A DNA stretch of 64,000 nucleotides from Gordonia shandongensis DSM 45094. GTDB taxonomy: Bacteria; Actinomycetota; Actinomycetes; Mycobacteriales; Mycobacteriaceae. The stretch is taken from NCBI RefSeq assembly GCF_000423025.1, contig NZ_AUHE01000002.1, positions 248,001 through 312,000 of the forward strand, read 5' to 3'. A model generated the notes under the pieces. That model searched no databases. It was given only the letters and a program-made list of their open reading frames with translations, and had not been told where the DNA came from. The translations under genes were made by a program, and so were the position numbers. Positions 24,374 through 33,610 of the stretch are shown piece by piece; position 1 is the first letter of the stretch, and every line of letters begins with the position of its first letter.

Positions 24374-25099
24374 TCAGCGCAGTCCGGCCGCCGCGGCACG
24401 ATCGAGGAACCACACGGTGTTGTCCGTGCCGTGAGCGCCGGCGCACGGCCAGTCGTCGCGGGAGGCGCCACGCGCCGCCGCAGCCACTGCGTCGGCCTTC
24501 TCGGCCCCCGAGACGAGCAGCCACACCTCACGCGACCGGTTGACGACGGGGAAGGTGAGGCTGATGCGACGCGGCGGCGGTTTGGGGGAGTCGGTGACCG
24601 CGACGACCGGCCGCCGATCCTCGGCGGTGGCCTCCGTGTGCGGGAACAGCGAGTTGACGTGGCCCTCTCCGCCCATCCCGAGCAGGTGGACGTCGAAGAC
24701 GAGGTCGTCGCCGATGAGACGTGCGTAGTCGGCGGTGGCGGCCGCGATGTCGTCGCCGAACTCACCGTCGGAGGGCGCGATGCAGTGGACCCTGGCCGGA
24801 TCGACGGGCACGTGGTCGAGCAGCGCGGCGGCGGCCTGTCCCGCGTTGCGTTCGGGGTCGTCGGCGGGAAGGAAACGTTCGTCGCCCCAGTACAGCGCCA
24901 CGCGCTGCCAGCTGATGTCGCCGCTGTCGTGCGCGAGACGCCGCAGCAGCGCGATCCCGTTCGTGCCGCCGGTGAGCGCCACGTGCGCCAGCCCGCGTGC
25001 CTCCTGGGCCGCGCTGACCGTCGCGATGAAACGTTCGGCGGCCGTGTCGATCAGTTCGTCGGACGTATCGAACACCAGATGCTCGACGGGGCGGGTCAT
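24374..25099 (-). CDS. pgl: 6-phosphogluconolactonase
   Basis: 241 residues. It hydrolyses 6-phosphogluconolactone in the oxidative pentose-phosphate pathway. Family motifs are ALTGGTNGIALLRRL, YWGDERFLPADDPERN, LGMGGEGHVNSLFPH and WLLVSGAEKADA. The ATG at 25099 has GAGGAG upstream. The frame extends upstream through a tandem duplication that does not look coding. It is the last gene of the minus-strand tkt-tal-zwf-opcA-pgl operon, downstream of opcA by 97 bp. Confidence 0.95.
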   Translation of the reverse strand: MTRPVEHLVFDTSDELIDTAAERFIATVSAAQEARGLAHVALTGGTNGIALLRRLAHDSGDISWQRVALYWGDERFLPADDPERNAGQAAAALLDHVPVDPARVHCIAPSDGEFGDDIAAATADYARLIGDDLVFDVHLLGMGGEGHVNSLFPHTEATAEDRRPVVAVTDSPKPPPRRISLTFPVVNRSREVWLLVSGAEKADAVAAAARGASRDDWPCAGAHGTDNTVWFLDRAAAAGLR

Positions 25100-25118
25100 C
25101 ACTGCTCCTCGCGGATCA

Positions 25119-25184
25119 CCGGCCGGGAAACATCGCCGGCCGCAAACCTGTCCGGCCGGGAGCCATCGCCGGCCGCAAATCTGT
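25119..25184. repeat. 33-bp tandem duplication between opcA and pgl
   Basis: Two adjacent 33-nt copies (25119-25151 and 25152-25184) differ at three positions. Each contains GGCCGG and CCGGCC blocks that can fold back on each other. The repeat occupies most of the 97-bp spacer upstream of pgl. It could form RNA hairpins near the pgl ribosome site. Confidence 0.85.
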
Positions 25185-25196
25185 CTCACCACCAAC

Positions 25197-26111
25197 CTAG
25201 CCGGTCACGAACCTGACGGCCGACAGACCCCGCAGCGCCACCTCGTACACCTCGTCGGCGTCCAGGCGGCGCAACTCTTCGGCCAGACACTCAGCGGTAC
25301 TCCGTCGGGCGAACGCCGCGCGGCCGTCGGGATGCCCGGTGCTGCGCAGTACGCCGACCCCGGAATCTCCGACGCTCATCAGCAGTTCGGCCCCGCCGCG
25401 GTCCAGTCGAACCGACATCTCCTCGGACGTCCCCCGGTCGACGGGAATGCCGAGTTCACCGGCGAGCCAGCCGGCGAACAGGTCCAGACCGGCGATATGG
25501 CGCGGACCGCTCACGCGCGCCCCCGTCACGGCGGTGTGCGGCGGTCGATCGAGCGCCGAGACCAGCATGGCCCGCCACGGCGTGATCGCAGCCCACGCCA
25601 GATCGGTGTCGCCGGGACGGTACCCGGCGGCCCGGTCGGCGAGGAACGTCGCCGGATCGGTCACCGTGCGGCCATCGGTGATCCGTCGCGACGCCAGTCG
25701 ACCGAGCCGGTTGTCGGCGGGATTCGCGGGCGCTCGGCCCGGCCACCACGTCACGACCGGAGTGTCCGGCAGCAGGAACGGCGTCACGACGGCGTGCGGA
25801 TGCGCGGCGAGCGGTCCGATGAGGTCGAGGACGACGACCTCGGACGCGCCGGCGTCGCCGCCCACCCGGATCTGCGCGTTGAGGGTGGCCTCGCCGCGGG
25901 AGTCGCGGCGGTCGACGACGATGACGCGGCACGGATGCTCCCGGCTGGCCGCGTTGGACGCCTCGATCGCCGCCTCGGCATCGGTGTCGTCGTCGATGTC
26001 GATGATCAACGTCAGCACGCGTCCCAGCGTCACCGCGCCGCCGGTCCGGCGCACCGAGACCAGCTTCTTGCTGATCTCGATCGTCGACGTGTCGGGAAGA
26101 TCAACGATCAC
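25197..26111 (-). CDS. opcA: Glucose-6-phosphate dehydrogenase assembly protein OpcA
   Basis: 304 residues of the OpcA family, needed in actinobacteria and cyanobacteria for active, assembled glucose-6-phosphate dehydrogenase. The N-terminus MIVDLPDTSTIEISKKL and the region VTWWPGRAPANPADNRLG are typical. GTG 26111 is preferred because GGAGG lies 6 nt before it, it overlaps the zwf stop by 4 nt and it matches the mycobacterial start. A GTG at 26123 is also in frame. Placement after zwf fits its role. Confidence 0.93.
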   Translation of the reverse strand: MIVDLPDTSTIEISKKLVSVRRTGGAVTLGRVLTLIIDIDDDTDAEAAIEASNAASREHPCRVIVVDRRDSRGEATLNAQIRVGGDAGASEVVVLDLIGPLAAHPHAVVTPFLLPDTPVVTWWPGRAPANPADNRLGRLASRRITDGRTVTDPATFLADRAAGYRPGDTDLAWAAITPWRAMLVSALDRPPHTAVTGARVSGPRHIAGLDLFAGWLAGELGIPVDRGTSEEMSVRLDRGGAELLMSVGDSGVGVLRSTGHPDGRAAFARRSTAECLAEELRRLDADEVYEVALRGLSAVRFVTG

Positions 26112-27649
26112 GGCCGCCTCCACAGTCGTCCGGTCCGGCTCAGCATCTCATCGGCGCACGCCGGTCCCCAGGAGCCGGACTCATACTCCTCGGGCGCACC
26201 GCTCTGAGCCCACTGCTCGAGGACGGGATCGAGGATCTGCCAACTGAGCTCGACCTCCTCGTCGACCGGGAACAGGGACGGCTCGCCGAGCAGGACGTCC
26301 AGGAGGAGCCGCTCGTAGGCCTCCGGCGACGAGACGGTGAAGGCCTCGCCGTACGAGAAGTCCATGTTGACGTCGCGAACCTCCATGCTGCTGCCGGGCA
26401 CCTTGGAACCGAAGCGCAGGGTCACCCCCTCGTCGGGCTGAACGCGGATCACCAGGGCGTTCTGTCCGAGTTCCGCCGTCATCGTGTCGTCGAACGGGAG
26501 GTGGGGCGCCCGTTTGAACACCAGGGCGATCTCCGTGACCCGGCGGCCCAGTCGCTTACCGGTCCGCAGGTAGAAGGGCACGCCCGCCCACCGGCGAGTG
26601 TCGACCTCCAGCGCGATCGCCGCGAACGTCTCGGTCGTCGAATCGGGGGAGAAACCCTCCTCGTCCTTGAGTCCGACGACCGGTTCCGAACCCTGCCACC
26701 CGGGACCGTACTGACCGCGGGCAGAGTTCTCGGCGATCGGCAGGATGTTCCGCGTGGAGGAGAGGACCTTGATCTTCTCGGTCTGCAGATGCCGCGGCGA
26801 GAACGACACCGGCTCCTCCATCGCGACGAGCGCGAGAAGCTGGAGGAGATGGTTCTGGATCACGTCGCGGGCCGCACCGATTCCGTCGTAGTAGCCGGCG
26901 CGCCCGCCGAGCCCGATGTCCTCGGCCATCGTGATCTGAACGTGGTCGACGTAGTGTGCGCTCCACAGCGGGTCGAAGAGCTGGTTCGCGAATCGCAGCG
27001 CGAGGATGTTCTGGACGGTCTCCTTGCCGAGGTAGTGGTCGATCCGGAAGACCGAGTCCTCCGGGAACACGCTGCCGACGAGGGCGTTGAGCTCCCGCGC
27101 GCTCGCCAGATCGTGCCCGAAGGGCTTCTCGACCACGACGCGACGCCAGTTGTCGCCGTTCTGCTCGGTCATGCCGGTACGTCGCAGTTGACTCAGCACC
27201 GTCGGAAAGGCCTTCGGCGGGATCGACAGGTAGTAGGCGTGGTTCCCGTCGGTGCCGCGTTCCCTGTCGAGTTCGGCGAGCGTGTGCTGCAGGGTCGCGA
27301 AGGCGTCGTCGTCCTCGAAGGTGCCGGAGACGAAACGGATGCCCTCGGACAGGCGTTCCCAGACCTCGGCGCGGAACCCCGTCCGGCAGTGCGCCTCCAC
27401 CGCATCGCGGACCACCTGTGCGAAATCCTCATGCGCCCAGTCCCGTCGCGCGAATCCGACCAGTGCGAAGCTCGGCGGAAGCAGACCGCGATTCGCCAGG
27501 TCGTAGATCGCCGGCATCAGCTTGCGGCGCGCCAGGTCGCCGGTCACCCCGAAGATGACGAGTGCCGACGGCCCGGCGATCCGCGGCAGGCGCGTGTCGT
27601 GCGGGTCCCGGAGTGGATTGGTCCAGGTCGCCGTGCTGCCACCGTTCAC
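26108..27649 (-). CDS. zwf: Glucose-6-phosphate 1-dehydrogenase
   Basis: 513 residues. It oxidises glucose-6-phosphate to the lactone with NADP+. The nucleotide fold starts at VIFGVTGDLARRKLMPAIYD. The active-site signature is RIDHYLGKETVQN, preceded by VVEKPFGHDLASA, and YLRTGKRLGRRVTEI is further on. GTG 27649 is chosen because GGAAGG lies 8 nt upstream and the length equals mycobacterial Zwf2. It follows tal by 16 bp and overlaps opcA, consistent with one operon. Confidence 0.96.
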   Translation of the reverse strand: MNGGSTATWTNPLRDPHDTRLPRIAGPSALVIFGVTGDLARRKLMPAIYDLANRGLLPPSFALVGFARRDWAHEDFAQVVRDAVEAHCRTGFRAEVWERLSEGIRFVSGTFEDDDAFATLQHTLAELDRERGTDGNHAYYLSIPPKAFPTVLSQLRRTGMTEQNGDNWRRVVVEKPFGHDLASARELNALVGSVFPEDSVFRIDHYLGKETVQNILALRFANQLFDPLWSAHYVDHVQITMAEDIGLGGRAGYYDGIGAARDVIQNHLLQLLALVAMEEPVSFSPRHLQTEKIKVLSSTRNILPIAENSARGQYGPGWQGSEPVVGLKDEEGFSPDSTTETFAAIALEVDTRRWAGVPFYLRTGKRLGRRVTEIALVFKRAPHLPFDDTMTAELGQNALVIRVQPDEGVTLRFGSKVPGSSMEVRDVNMDFSYGEAFTVSSPEAYERLLLDVLLGEPSLFPVDEEVELSWQILDPVLEQWAQSGAPEEYESGSWGPACADEMLSRTGRLWRRP

Positions 27650-27665
27650 CGCATGCACCTTCCGA

Positions 27666-28784
27666 TCAGGATCGGGACGCGTCGAGTTGATTCTGCGTGG
27701 CGTCGAGGAGCTCGGCCCACGCCTCCTCGAACTTGGCGACCCCCTCGGTCTCCAGCAGATCGAAGACATCGGCGAGGTCGACGCCGGCGGCGCTCAGCGC
27801 GTCGAATACCTCGCGCGACTCGGCTTCCCGGCCGACGATCGACTCGGTGTCGACCCAGCCGTGATCGGCGAAGGCTTCGAGCGTCGCGACCGGCACGGTG
27901 TTCACGGTGTTCGGTGCGACGAGCTCGCTGACGTAGAGGGTGTCCGGGTAGTCCGGGTTCTTCGTGCCGGTGGACGCCCAGAGCGGACGCTGGGGGAGGG
28001 CGCCGTGGCCTTGCAGGTCGGGGAACCTCGTCTCGGTCTCGAAGACCTCCCGGTACGCGGCGTAGGCGAGTCGGGCGTTCGCCAGCCCCGCCTTCCCCCG
28101 CAGATCGAGCGCTTCGGGGGTGCCGACGGCGTCGAGACGCTTGTCGATCTCGCTGTCGACGCGGGAGACGAAGAACGAGGCGACCGACGCGATGGAGGCG
28201 ACATCGTGCCCGTTGCGCAGGGCCTGGTCGAGACCGTCCAGGTAGGCGTCCATCACCTCGCGGTACCGCTCGACCGAGAAGATGAGCGTGACGTTGACGC
28301 TGATGCCCTCGGCGATCACGCGCGCGATCGCGGGGACCCCGGCCGCGGTGGCCGGGATCTTGATGTAGAGGTTGGGCCGGTCGACGAGCTTCCACAGCTC
28401 GATCGCCTGAGCCACGGTCTCGTCGGTCCTGGTCGCGAGTCGGGGATCGACCTCGATGGACACACGGCCGTCGAGGCCGTCGGTCGCCGCGAAGACCGGG
28501 GCGAGGACATCACAGGCGGCACGGACGTCGTCGGTGGTCAGCGCGGTGATCGCGGCGTCCACGGATGCGCCGCCGGCCGCGAGTCGGCCGATCTGCTCGG
28601 CATAGGCGTCCGATGAGGTGATCGACTTCTGGAAGATCGACGGGTTGGTCGTCACCCCGACGATCGAACGGGTGTCGATGGCCTCCCGGAGCCCACCGGA
28701 GTCGATGAGATCCCGGGAGAGGTCGTCGAGCCAGATCGAGACACCGGCGGCCGAGAGGTCGGCGAGCCTGGAATTCTGAGACAT
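27666..28784 (-). CDS. tal: Transaldolase
   Basis: 372 residues of the longer bacterial transaldolase class found in actinobacteria. It moves a dihydroxyacetone unit between sugar phosphates. Motifs are [40 protein letters not shown] with the Schiff-base Lys, and [17 protein letters not shown] 28784 follows GGAG. It is separated from tkt by a 74-bp spacer filled with a 16-bp tandem repeat. Confidence 0.96.
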   Translation of the reverse strand: MSQNSRLADLSAAGVSIWLDDLSRDLIDSGGLREAIDTRSIVGVTTNPSIFQKSITSSDAYAEQIGRLAAGGASVDAAITALTTDDVRAACDVLAPVFAATDGLDGRVSIEVDPRLATRTDETVAQAIELWKLVDRPNLYIKIPATAAGVPAIARVIAEGISVNVTLIFSVERYREVMDAYLDGLDQALRNGHDVASIASVASFFVSRVDSEIDKRLDAVGTPEALDLRGKAGLANARLAYAAYREVFETETRFPDLQGHGALPQRPLWASTGTKNPDYPDTLYVSELVAPNTVNTVPVATLEAFADHGWVDTESIVGREAESREVFDALSAAGVDLADVFDLLETEGVAKFEEAWAELLDATQNQLDASRS

Positions 28785-28808
28785 GAGCGGACTCCTATCC
28801 GTCGAGGG

Positions 28809-28872
28809 GTTCAGCGGCCCCGTAGTTCAGCGGCCCCGGGGTTCAGCGGCCCAGAGATTCAGCGGCCCAGGG
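28809..28872. repeat. Four 16-bp tandem repeats at the tkt 3' end
   Basis: Four adjacent 16-nt copies (28809-28824, 28825-28840, 28841-28856, 28857-28872) share the core TTCAGCGGCCC. The outermost copy contains the last codons and the TGA of tkt (minus strand), so the array looks like serial duplication of the gene tail into the tkt-tal spacer. Each copy repeats the GGGCCGCTGA sequence on the minus strand. Confidence 0.9.
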
Positions 28873-30934
28873 CGCGGTTCGCGGCGGCGACGACGGCGTC
28901 GGCGGTGATGCCGAACTCCTCGTACAGCTTCGCGTACGGCGCCGATGCGCCGTAGTGCTCGAGCGACACGATCTCGCCGCCGGCGACGACCGCGTGCCAC
29001 GGCATCGCGATACCCGCCTCGACGGCCACGCGCGGAACACCGGTCGGGAGGACGGACTCGCGGTAGTCGGCGTCCTGTTCGGCGAACCACTCCAGCGACG
29101 GCATCGACACCACGCGGGCCCGGACGCCGTCGGCAGCCAGCCGGTCCGCGGCCTCCACCGCGAGGGCCACCTCGGATCCGGTTCCGATCAGGACGACGTC
29201 GAACGATCCGTCCGCGTCCGACAGGACGTATCCGCCACGGGCCACGCCCTGCGCGTCGGTGCCGGAGAGGACCGGGACGTTCTGACGGGTGAGTGCCAGA
29301 CCGACGGGCCTGTTCCGGCGGGTCAGCAGATGCGCCCATGCGTACGCGGTCTCGTTGGCGTCGGCGGGGCGGACCACGTCGAGGTTCGGGATGGCGCGGA
29401 GAGCGGCGAGGTGCTCCACGGGCTGATGTGTCGGACCGTCCTCGCCGAGACCGATCGAGTCGTGCGTCCACACGTAGATCGGGTCGATCTCCATGAGCGC
29501 CGCGAGTCGGACCGCCGGGCGCATGTAGTCGGCGAACTGCAGGAACGTGCCCCCATAGGCACGGGTGGGTCCGTGCAGAACGATGCCGGAGAGGATCGCG
29601 GCCATCGCATGCTCGCGAATGCCGAAGTGCAGGGTGCGGCCGTAGGGGTCGGCCGACCACGTCTCGGTGGAGATGGTCGTCGGTCCGAACGAGGTCGCAC
29701 CGTCCATCGTCGTGTTGTTGGATCCGGCGAGATCGGCCGAACCGCCCCACAGCTCCGGGAGGATCGGCGCCAACGCGGAGAGGACCTTGCCGGACGCCGA
29801 TCGCGTTGCGACAGCCTTGTCCCCGGCCTCCCAGCGGGGCAGGGCGTCAGCCCAGCCGTCGGGCAGCTCGTGGTTCGTCAGCCTGTCGAAGAGGGACTTG
29901 CGGTCGGCGTTGTCGCGCGCCCAGGCGTCGAATGCCGCCTGCCAGTCGGCGCGGGCCGCGGCCGCGCGCTCGGTGAGGGACCGCGTGTGCGCCAGGACGG
30001 CGTCGTCCACGGCGAAATCGACCGCCGGGTCGAAGCCGAGGATCTCCTTGGTGGCTGCGACCTCGTCGGCACCGAGCGCCGCACCGTGCGAGGCGCCCGT
30101 GTTCATCTTGGTCGGCGCCGGCCACCCGATGACGGTGCGCAGGCAGATGATCGACGGCTTGTCGGTGACGGCCTTCGCCGCGTCGATCGCCGCCTCGATC
30201 GCCGCGACGTCCTCACCGCCGGTCACGGTCTGAACGTGCCAGCCGTACGCCTCGTAACGTTTGGCGACGTCCTCGCTGAGAGCGATGGCGGTGTCGTCCT
30301 CGATGGAGATCTCGTTCTGGTCGTACACGACCACCAGGTTGCCGAGCTGCTGGGTGCCCGCCAGGGAACTCGCCTCGGACGTGACACCCTCCTCGATGTC
30401 GCCGTCCGACGCGATGACGTAGACGAAGTGGTCGAACGGGCTCGTTCCCGCGGGGGCGTCGGGGTCGAACAGGCCGCGCTCACGACGGGAGGCCATCGCC
30501 ATTCCGACGGCGGAGGCCAGTCCCTGCCCGAGGGGCCCGGTGGTGATCTCCACGCCCGCGGTGTGTCGGTACTCGGGGTGCCCGGGCGTCAGCGAGCCCC
30601 ACGTGCGCAGCGCTCGCAGGTCGTCGAGTTCGAGCCCGAAGCCGCCGAGGTAGAGCTGGATGTACTGGGTGAGGCTCGAATGCCCGCATGAGAGCACGAA
30701 CCGGTCGCGCCCCACCCACCCCGGGTCGGTCGGATCGTGACGCATCACACGCTGGTACAGCGTGTAGGCCAGGGGCGCGAGGCTCATCGCGGTACCGGGG
30801 TGGCCGCTGCCGCAGTTCTGCACGGCGTCGGCCGCCAGGAGGCGCGCCGTATCGACCGCCTTGGTGTCCAGATCGGTCCAGTCACTGGGGTGGACCTGCT
30901 CGGTCAGCGCGCGGATCTCGTCGGTAATGGCCAC
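28859..30934 (-). CDS. tkt: Transketolase
   Basis: 691 residues. This thiamine-diphosphate enzyme transfers two-carbon units in the pentose-phosphate pathway. The TPP-binding segment is SDGDIEEGVTSEASSLAG with NEISI about 30 residues on. GSGHPGTAMSLAPLAYTLY lies near residue 40, and the pyrimidine domain shows HDSIGLGEDGPTHQPVEHL. The GTG at 30934 has CAGGAGAG upstream. It is first in the minus-strand operon and divergent from ctaB. The reading frame ends inside a 16-bp repeat array. Confidence 0.97.
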   Translation of the reverse strand: MAITDEIRALTEQVHPSDWTDLDTKAVDTARLLAADAVQNCGSGHPGTAMSLAPLAYTLYQRVMRHDPTDPGWVGRDRFVLSCGHSSLTQYIQLYLGGFGLELDDLRALRTWGSLTPGHPEYRHTAGVEITTGPLGQGLASAVGMAMASRRERGLFDPDAPAGTSPFDHFVYVIASDGDIEEGVTSEASSLAGTQQLGNLVVVYDQNEISIEDDTAIALSEDVAKRYEAYGWHVQTVTGGEDVAAIEAAIDAAKAVTDKPSIICLRTVIGWPAPTKMNTGASHGAALGADEVAATKEILGFDPAVDFAVDDAVLAHTRSLTERAAAARADWQAAFDAWARDNADRKSLFDRLTNHELPDGWADALPRWEAGDKAVATRSASGKVLSALAPILPELWGGSADLAGSNNTTMDGATSFGPTTISTETWSADPYGRTLHFGIREHAMAAILSGIVLHGPTRAYGGTFLQFADYMRPAVRLAALMEIDPIYVWTHDSIGLGEDGPTHQPVEHLAALRAIPNLDVVRPADANETAYAWAHLLTRRNRPVGLALTRQNVPVLSGTDAQGVARGGYVLSDADGSFDVVLIGTGSEVALAVEAADRLAADGVRARVVSMPSLEWFAEQDADYRESVLPTGVPRVAVEAGIAMPWHAVVAGGEIVSLEHYGASAPYAKLYEEFGITADAVVAAANRALGR

Positions 30935-30988
30935 GGTGGCGGACTCTCCTGTGCCTCGTATCGGGTGCTCGGACGCATGAGCGATTCC

Positions 30989-30994
30989 AGCCTA
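30989..30994 (-). promoter_or_regulatory. Candidate -10 for the tkt operon
   Basis: On the minus strand TAGGCT lies about 55 nt before the tkt GTG, in the 224-bp divergent spacer shared with ctaB. It predicts a leader of about 50 nt that includes the CAGGAGAG ribosome site. Confidence 0.4.
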
Positions 30995-31158
30995 GCGGCA
31001 CCGGCGCGGATCTCGCGCGCGTGCCCGCACGTTCGGAGCATCTGTGATCTGGACCGGCCGGATTCTCTCCTGCGGCGTCACCCGGTCTACCATCGTTTGT
31101 AGTAGCCCGTCGGTGGTCTTCACGCCGGCCTGACCGATGCCTATTGTGAGGAGCATCT

Positions 31159-32157
31159 GTGAGTATTGGGGAAAGCGCGGACACCGACGCCTCCTCGACC
31201 GCGATGTCCACCGATACTCCGGTGGCGGAGCGGAACATCCCGCATCGCATCTGGGACACCGTCCGCGCCTACGTCGCACTGACGAAGCCCCGCGTGATCG
31301 AACTGCTGCTGGTCTCGACGATTCCGGTGATGCTCCAGGCCGAACGCGGCCGTATCGACATCGCGTTGATCCTCATCACGGTGGTCGGCGGGTGGCTGGG
31401 TGCGGCCAGCGCGCACACCCTCAACATGGTCGCCGACGCCGACATCGACCGGAAGATGAAGAGGACCGCACGCCGCCCGCTCGCCCGCGAGGCCGTGCCG
31501 ATCCGGAACGTGCTGATCTTCGGCGTCGTCCTCGCCGCCGCGTCGTTCGCGGTCCTGTACTTCGGGACCGCGCGCGACGGCGAACGCTCCTTCCTGCCGT
31601 CGGCGCTGGTGATGTTCACCATCTTCTTCTACGCCGTGGTCTACACGCTGATACTCAAGCGGCGGACCTGGCAGAACGTGATCTGGGGCGGCATCGCCGG
31701 CTGCATGCCCGCCCTGGTCGGCTGGGCCGCGGTGACCCACTCGTTGGGCTGGGAGCCGTTCGTGATGTTCCTGGTGGTGTTCTTCTGGACGCCGCCGCAC
31801 ACGTGGGCACTCGCGATGCGCTATCGCGAGGACTACCGGGCCGCCGGGGTGCCGATGTTCCCGGTCATCGCGAGCGACGAGCGGGTGACCGCTCACATGC
31901 TCGTCTACACGTGGGCGACGGTGGTGACCTCGTTCGCCCTCATCCCGGTCACCAGCTGGATCTACCTGGGCGTCGCGGTCCTGTCCGGCGGGTGGTTCAT
32001 CTACAAGGTGACCATGCTCTACAGCCAGACCCGTCGAGGCGCGGAGGTGAAACCGTTGAAGATCTTCCTGATCTCCAACGAGTACCTCGCGTTGCTGTTC
32101 TGCGGTCTCGCCGTCGACGCGGTGGTGCACCTGCCGACCATCGCGAGCTACGTCTGA
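31159..32157 (+). CDS. ctaB: Protoheme IX farnesyltransferase (haem O synthase)
   Basis: 332 residues with about nine transmembrane helices. It adds a farnesyl group to haem B, giving haem O for cytochrome oxidase assembly. The UbiA-family Asp-rich signature NMVADADIDRKMKRTARRP is present at about residue 93, and the second conserved loop HTWALAMRYREDYRAAGVPM near 215. The start is GTG 31159, with GAGGAG 5 nt upstream. Its partner ctaA lies about 1.5 kb away on the other strand. It converges with qor with only 4 bp between stops. Confidence 0.95.
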   Translation: MSIGESADTDASSTAMSTDTPVAERNIPHRIWDTVRAYVALTKPRVIELLLVSTIPVMLQAERGRIDIALILITVVGGWLGAASAHTLNMVADADIDRKMKRTARRPLAREAVPIRNVLIFGVVLAAASFAVLYFGTARDGERSFLPSALVMFTIFFYAVVYTLILKRRTWQNVIWGGIAGCMPALVGWAAVTHSLGWEPFVMFLVVFFWTPPHTWALAMRYREDYRAAGVPMFPVIASDERVTAHMLVYTWATVVTSFALIPVTSWIYLGVAVLSGGWFIYKVTMLYSQTRRGAEVKPLKIFLISNEYLALLFCGLAVDAVVHLPTIASYV

Positions 32158-32161
32158 CGCA

Positions 32162-33139
32162 TCACCGCGATCGACCCACCGCCAGTCCGGTCGTCCCGGC
32201 GGTGGCCCTCGACTCGAGCGCCCGGTGCGCATCACGCGCGGCGTCGAGCGGGAAACGCCGACCGACCTTGACATCGAGCACGCCGTCGACGAGGGCGCGG
32301 AAGAACTCGTCCGCGCGCCAGGCGAACTCCGCCGGGTCGGCGATGAAGTGCGCCAGTGTGGGCCGGGTGACCGACAGGGACCCCGCCGTGTTGAGGCGTT
32401 GCAGGTCCACCGGCGGAACAGGGCCGCTCGCGGCGCCGAACAGGACGACGGTGCCGCGCACGGCGGTCGCGGCGAGCGATTGATCGAACGTCGCCGCGCC
32501 GACCCCGTCGTAGACCGTCGACACCCCGACGCCGTCGGTGAGGTCGCGGACCCGTTCGACGAGGTCGTCGCCGTACCGCACGACCTCCGCGGCGCCGGCT
32601 CGACGCGACAGCGCCTCCTTCTCCGCGGATGAGACGGTCGTGATGACACGGATCCCGCGTCGGGCCGCCCACCGGGTGAGGATCGATCCGACCCCGCCGG
32701 CGCCCGCATGGATCAGCACGGTGTCGCCGCGTGTGGGGTGAGCGCTGCCGTCGAGGAGATAGTGCGCGGTCAGGCCGCGCAGCAACGACGAGCCGGCGGT
32801 CGACAGGTCGACCTCGGCGGGCACCGGCAGCAGACGCTCGGCCCGGACCGTCACGAGTTCGGCGTAGCTCGCGTCGGCGTCGCACCACGCGACTCGATCA
32901 CCGACCCGCAGGTCTGTCACGCCGTCGCCCAGCTCGACGACCTCGCCGGCGCCCTCGACGCCGGGGACGTACGGCGGCGACGAGGGATAGATTCCCGCCC
33001 GCCGATAGGTGTCGATGAAGTTCACACCCGCCGTGTCGACGGCGACGAGGACCTGGCCCGGCGCGGGCCGCGGATCGGGCAGATCGACGAGGTCGAGGAC
33101 TTCTGGGCCACCGTGGGCCGACACGTGGATCGCGCGCAT
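32162..33139 (-). CDS. qor: Zinc-free quinone oxidoreductase (MDR superfamily)
   Basis: 325 residues. The N-terminal GroES-like domain shows VDTAGVNFIDTYRRAGIYP, and the NADPH-binding Rossmann domain starts at VLIHAGAGGVGSILTRWAA. The catalytic and structural zinc ligands of alcohol dehydrogenases are absent, which places it with NADPH:quinone reductases (QOR/zeta-crystallin type). The mycobacterial orthologue sits in the same place between ctaB and a small conserved gene. The physiological substrate is unknown. Confidence 0.88.
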   Translation of the reverse strand: MRAIHVSAHGGPEVLDLVDLPDPRPAPGQVLVAVDTAGVNFIDTYRRAGIYPSSPPYVPGVEGAGEVVELGDGVTDLRVGDRVAWCDADASYAELVTVRAERLLPVPAEVDLSTAGSSLLRGLTAHYLLDGSAHPTRGDTVLIHAGAGGVGSILTRWAARRGIRVITTVSSAEKEALSRRAGAAEVVRYGDDLVERVRDLTDGVGVSTVYDGVGAATFDQSLAATAVRGTVVLFGAASGPVPPVDLQRLNTAGSLSVTRPTLAHFIADPAEFAWRADEFFRALVDGVLDVKVGRRFPLDAARDAHRALESRATAGTTGLAVGRSR

Positions 33140-33160
33140 GGACCCATGGTGGCACGTCGG

Positions 33161-33166
33161 TATACT
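33161..33166 (+). promoter_or_regulatory. -10 element for leaderless transcript of the 33175 gene
   Basis: TATACT, a near-consensus -10 box, lies 8 nt upstream of the ATG at 33175 in the 35-bp divergent spacer with qor. No ribosome site is present. Confidence 0.55.
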
Positions 33167-33174
33167 CAGCAGTC

Positions 33175-33537
33175 ATGAGTGAACAGACCGCTGCACCGAC
33201 CGCACCCGCGACCGCACCCGGGGCCGTGGTCGGCTCGATCCGCAAGTTCGTCGCCGCCGAGGGCGGGACCGCGAAGGCCGTCCTGCAGCCGATCGGAGCT
33301 GCGGGAGTCCGCATCACCCTCGTCGGGGAGAACGGACTGATGGGTGACCGCGTCGTCGACGACCTCGACACGGCCCGCGCGGTCGTCGACGCCGTCGACG
33401 GCCTCGAGACGGCCGAGTGGGACCGCGACCTCACGTCCGCGGCGAACGTCAAACCCTCCCACTGGCGCACGATGGCCGGCTGGGTGGCTCGTCAGAAGCA
33501 TTTCCCGAAGGCGAGAAACCGCAAGATCCTCGACTGA
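33175..33537 (+). CDS. Conserved hypothetical protein (Rv1455-like position)
   Basis: 120 residues, function unknown. An Ala/Thr/Pro-rich N-terminus (1-20) is followed by a compact domain with VVGSIRKFVAAEGGTAKAVL, ITLVGENGLMGDRVV and a basic C-terminus, SHWRTMAGWVARQKHFPKAR. There is no signal peptide or membrane segment. It is probably a conserved small gene, because the same qor/small-gene/ctaA neighbourhood occurs in mycobacteria. It appears to be transcribed from its own leaderless promoter, divergent from qor. Confidence 0.75.
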   Translation: MSEQTAAPTAPATAPGAVVGSIRKFVAAEGGTAKAVLQPIGAAGVRITLVGENGLMGDRVVDDLDTARAVVDAVDGLETAEWDRDLTSAANVKPSHWRTMAGWVARQKHFPKARNRKILD

Positions 33538-33610
33538 CGACGCATCCCCGAGCGAGCGCAGCCGGCAACCGAGCACAGGCAGCGACCGGAGAGGCTTCCC
33601 GGCGCGGGGC

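Noticed and set aside
25119-25184. Possible CRISPR repeats
   Set aside because: The copies are directly adjacent with no spacers, only two exist and no cas genes are near.
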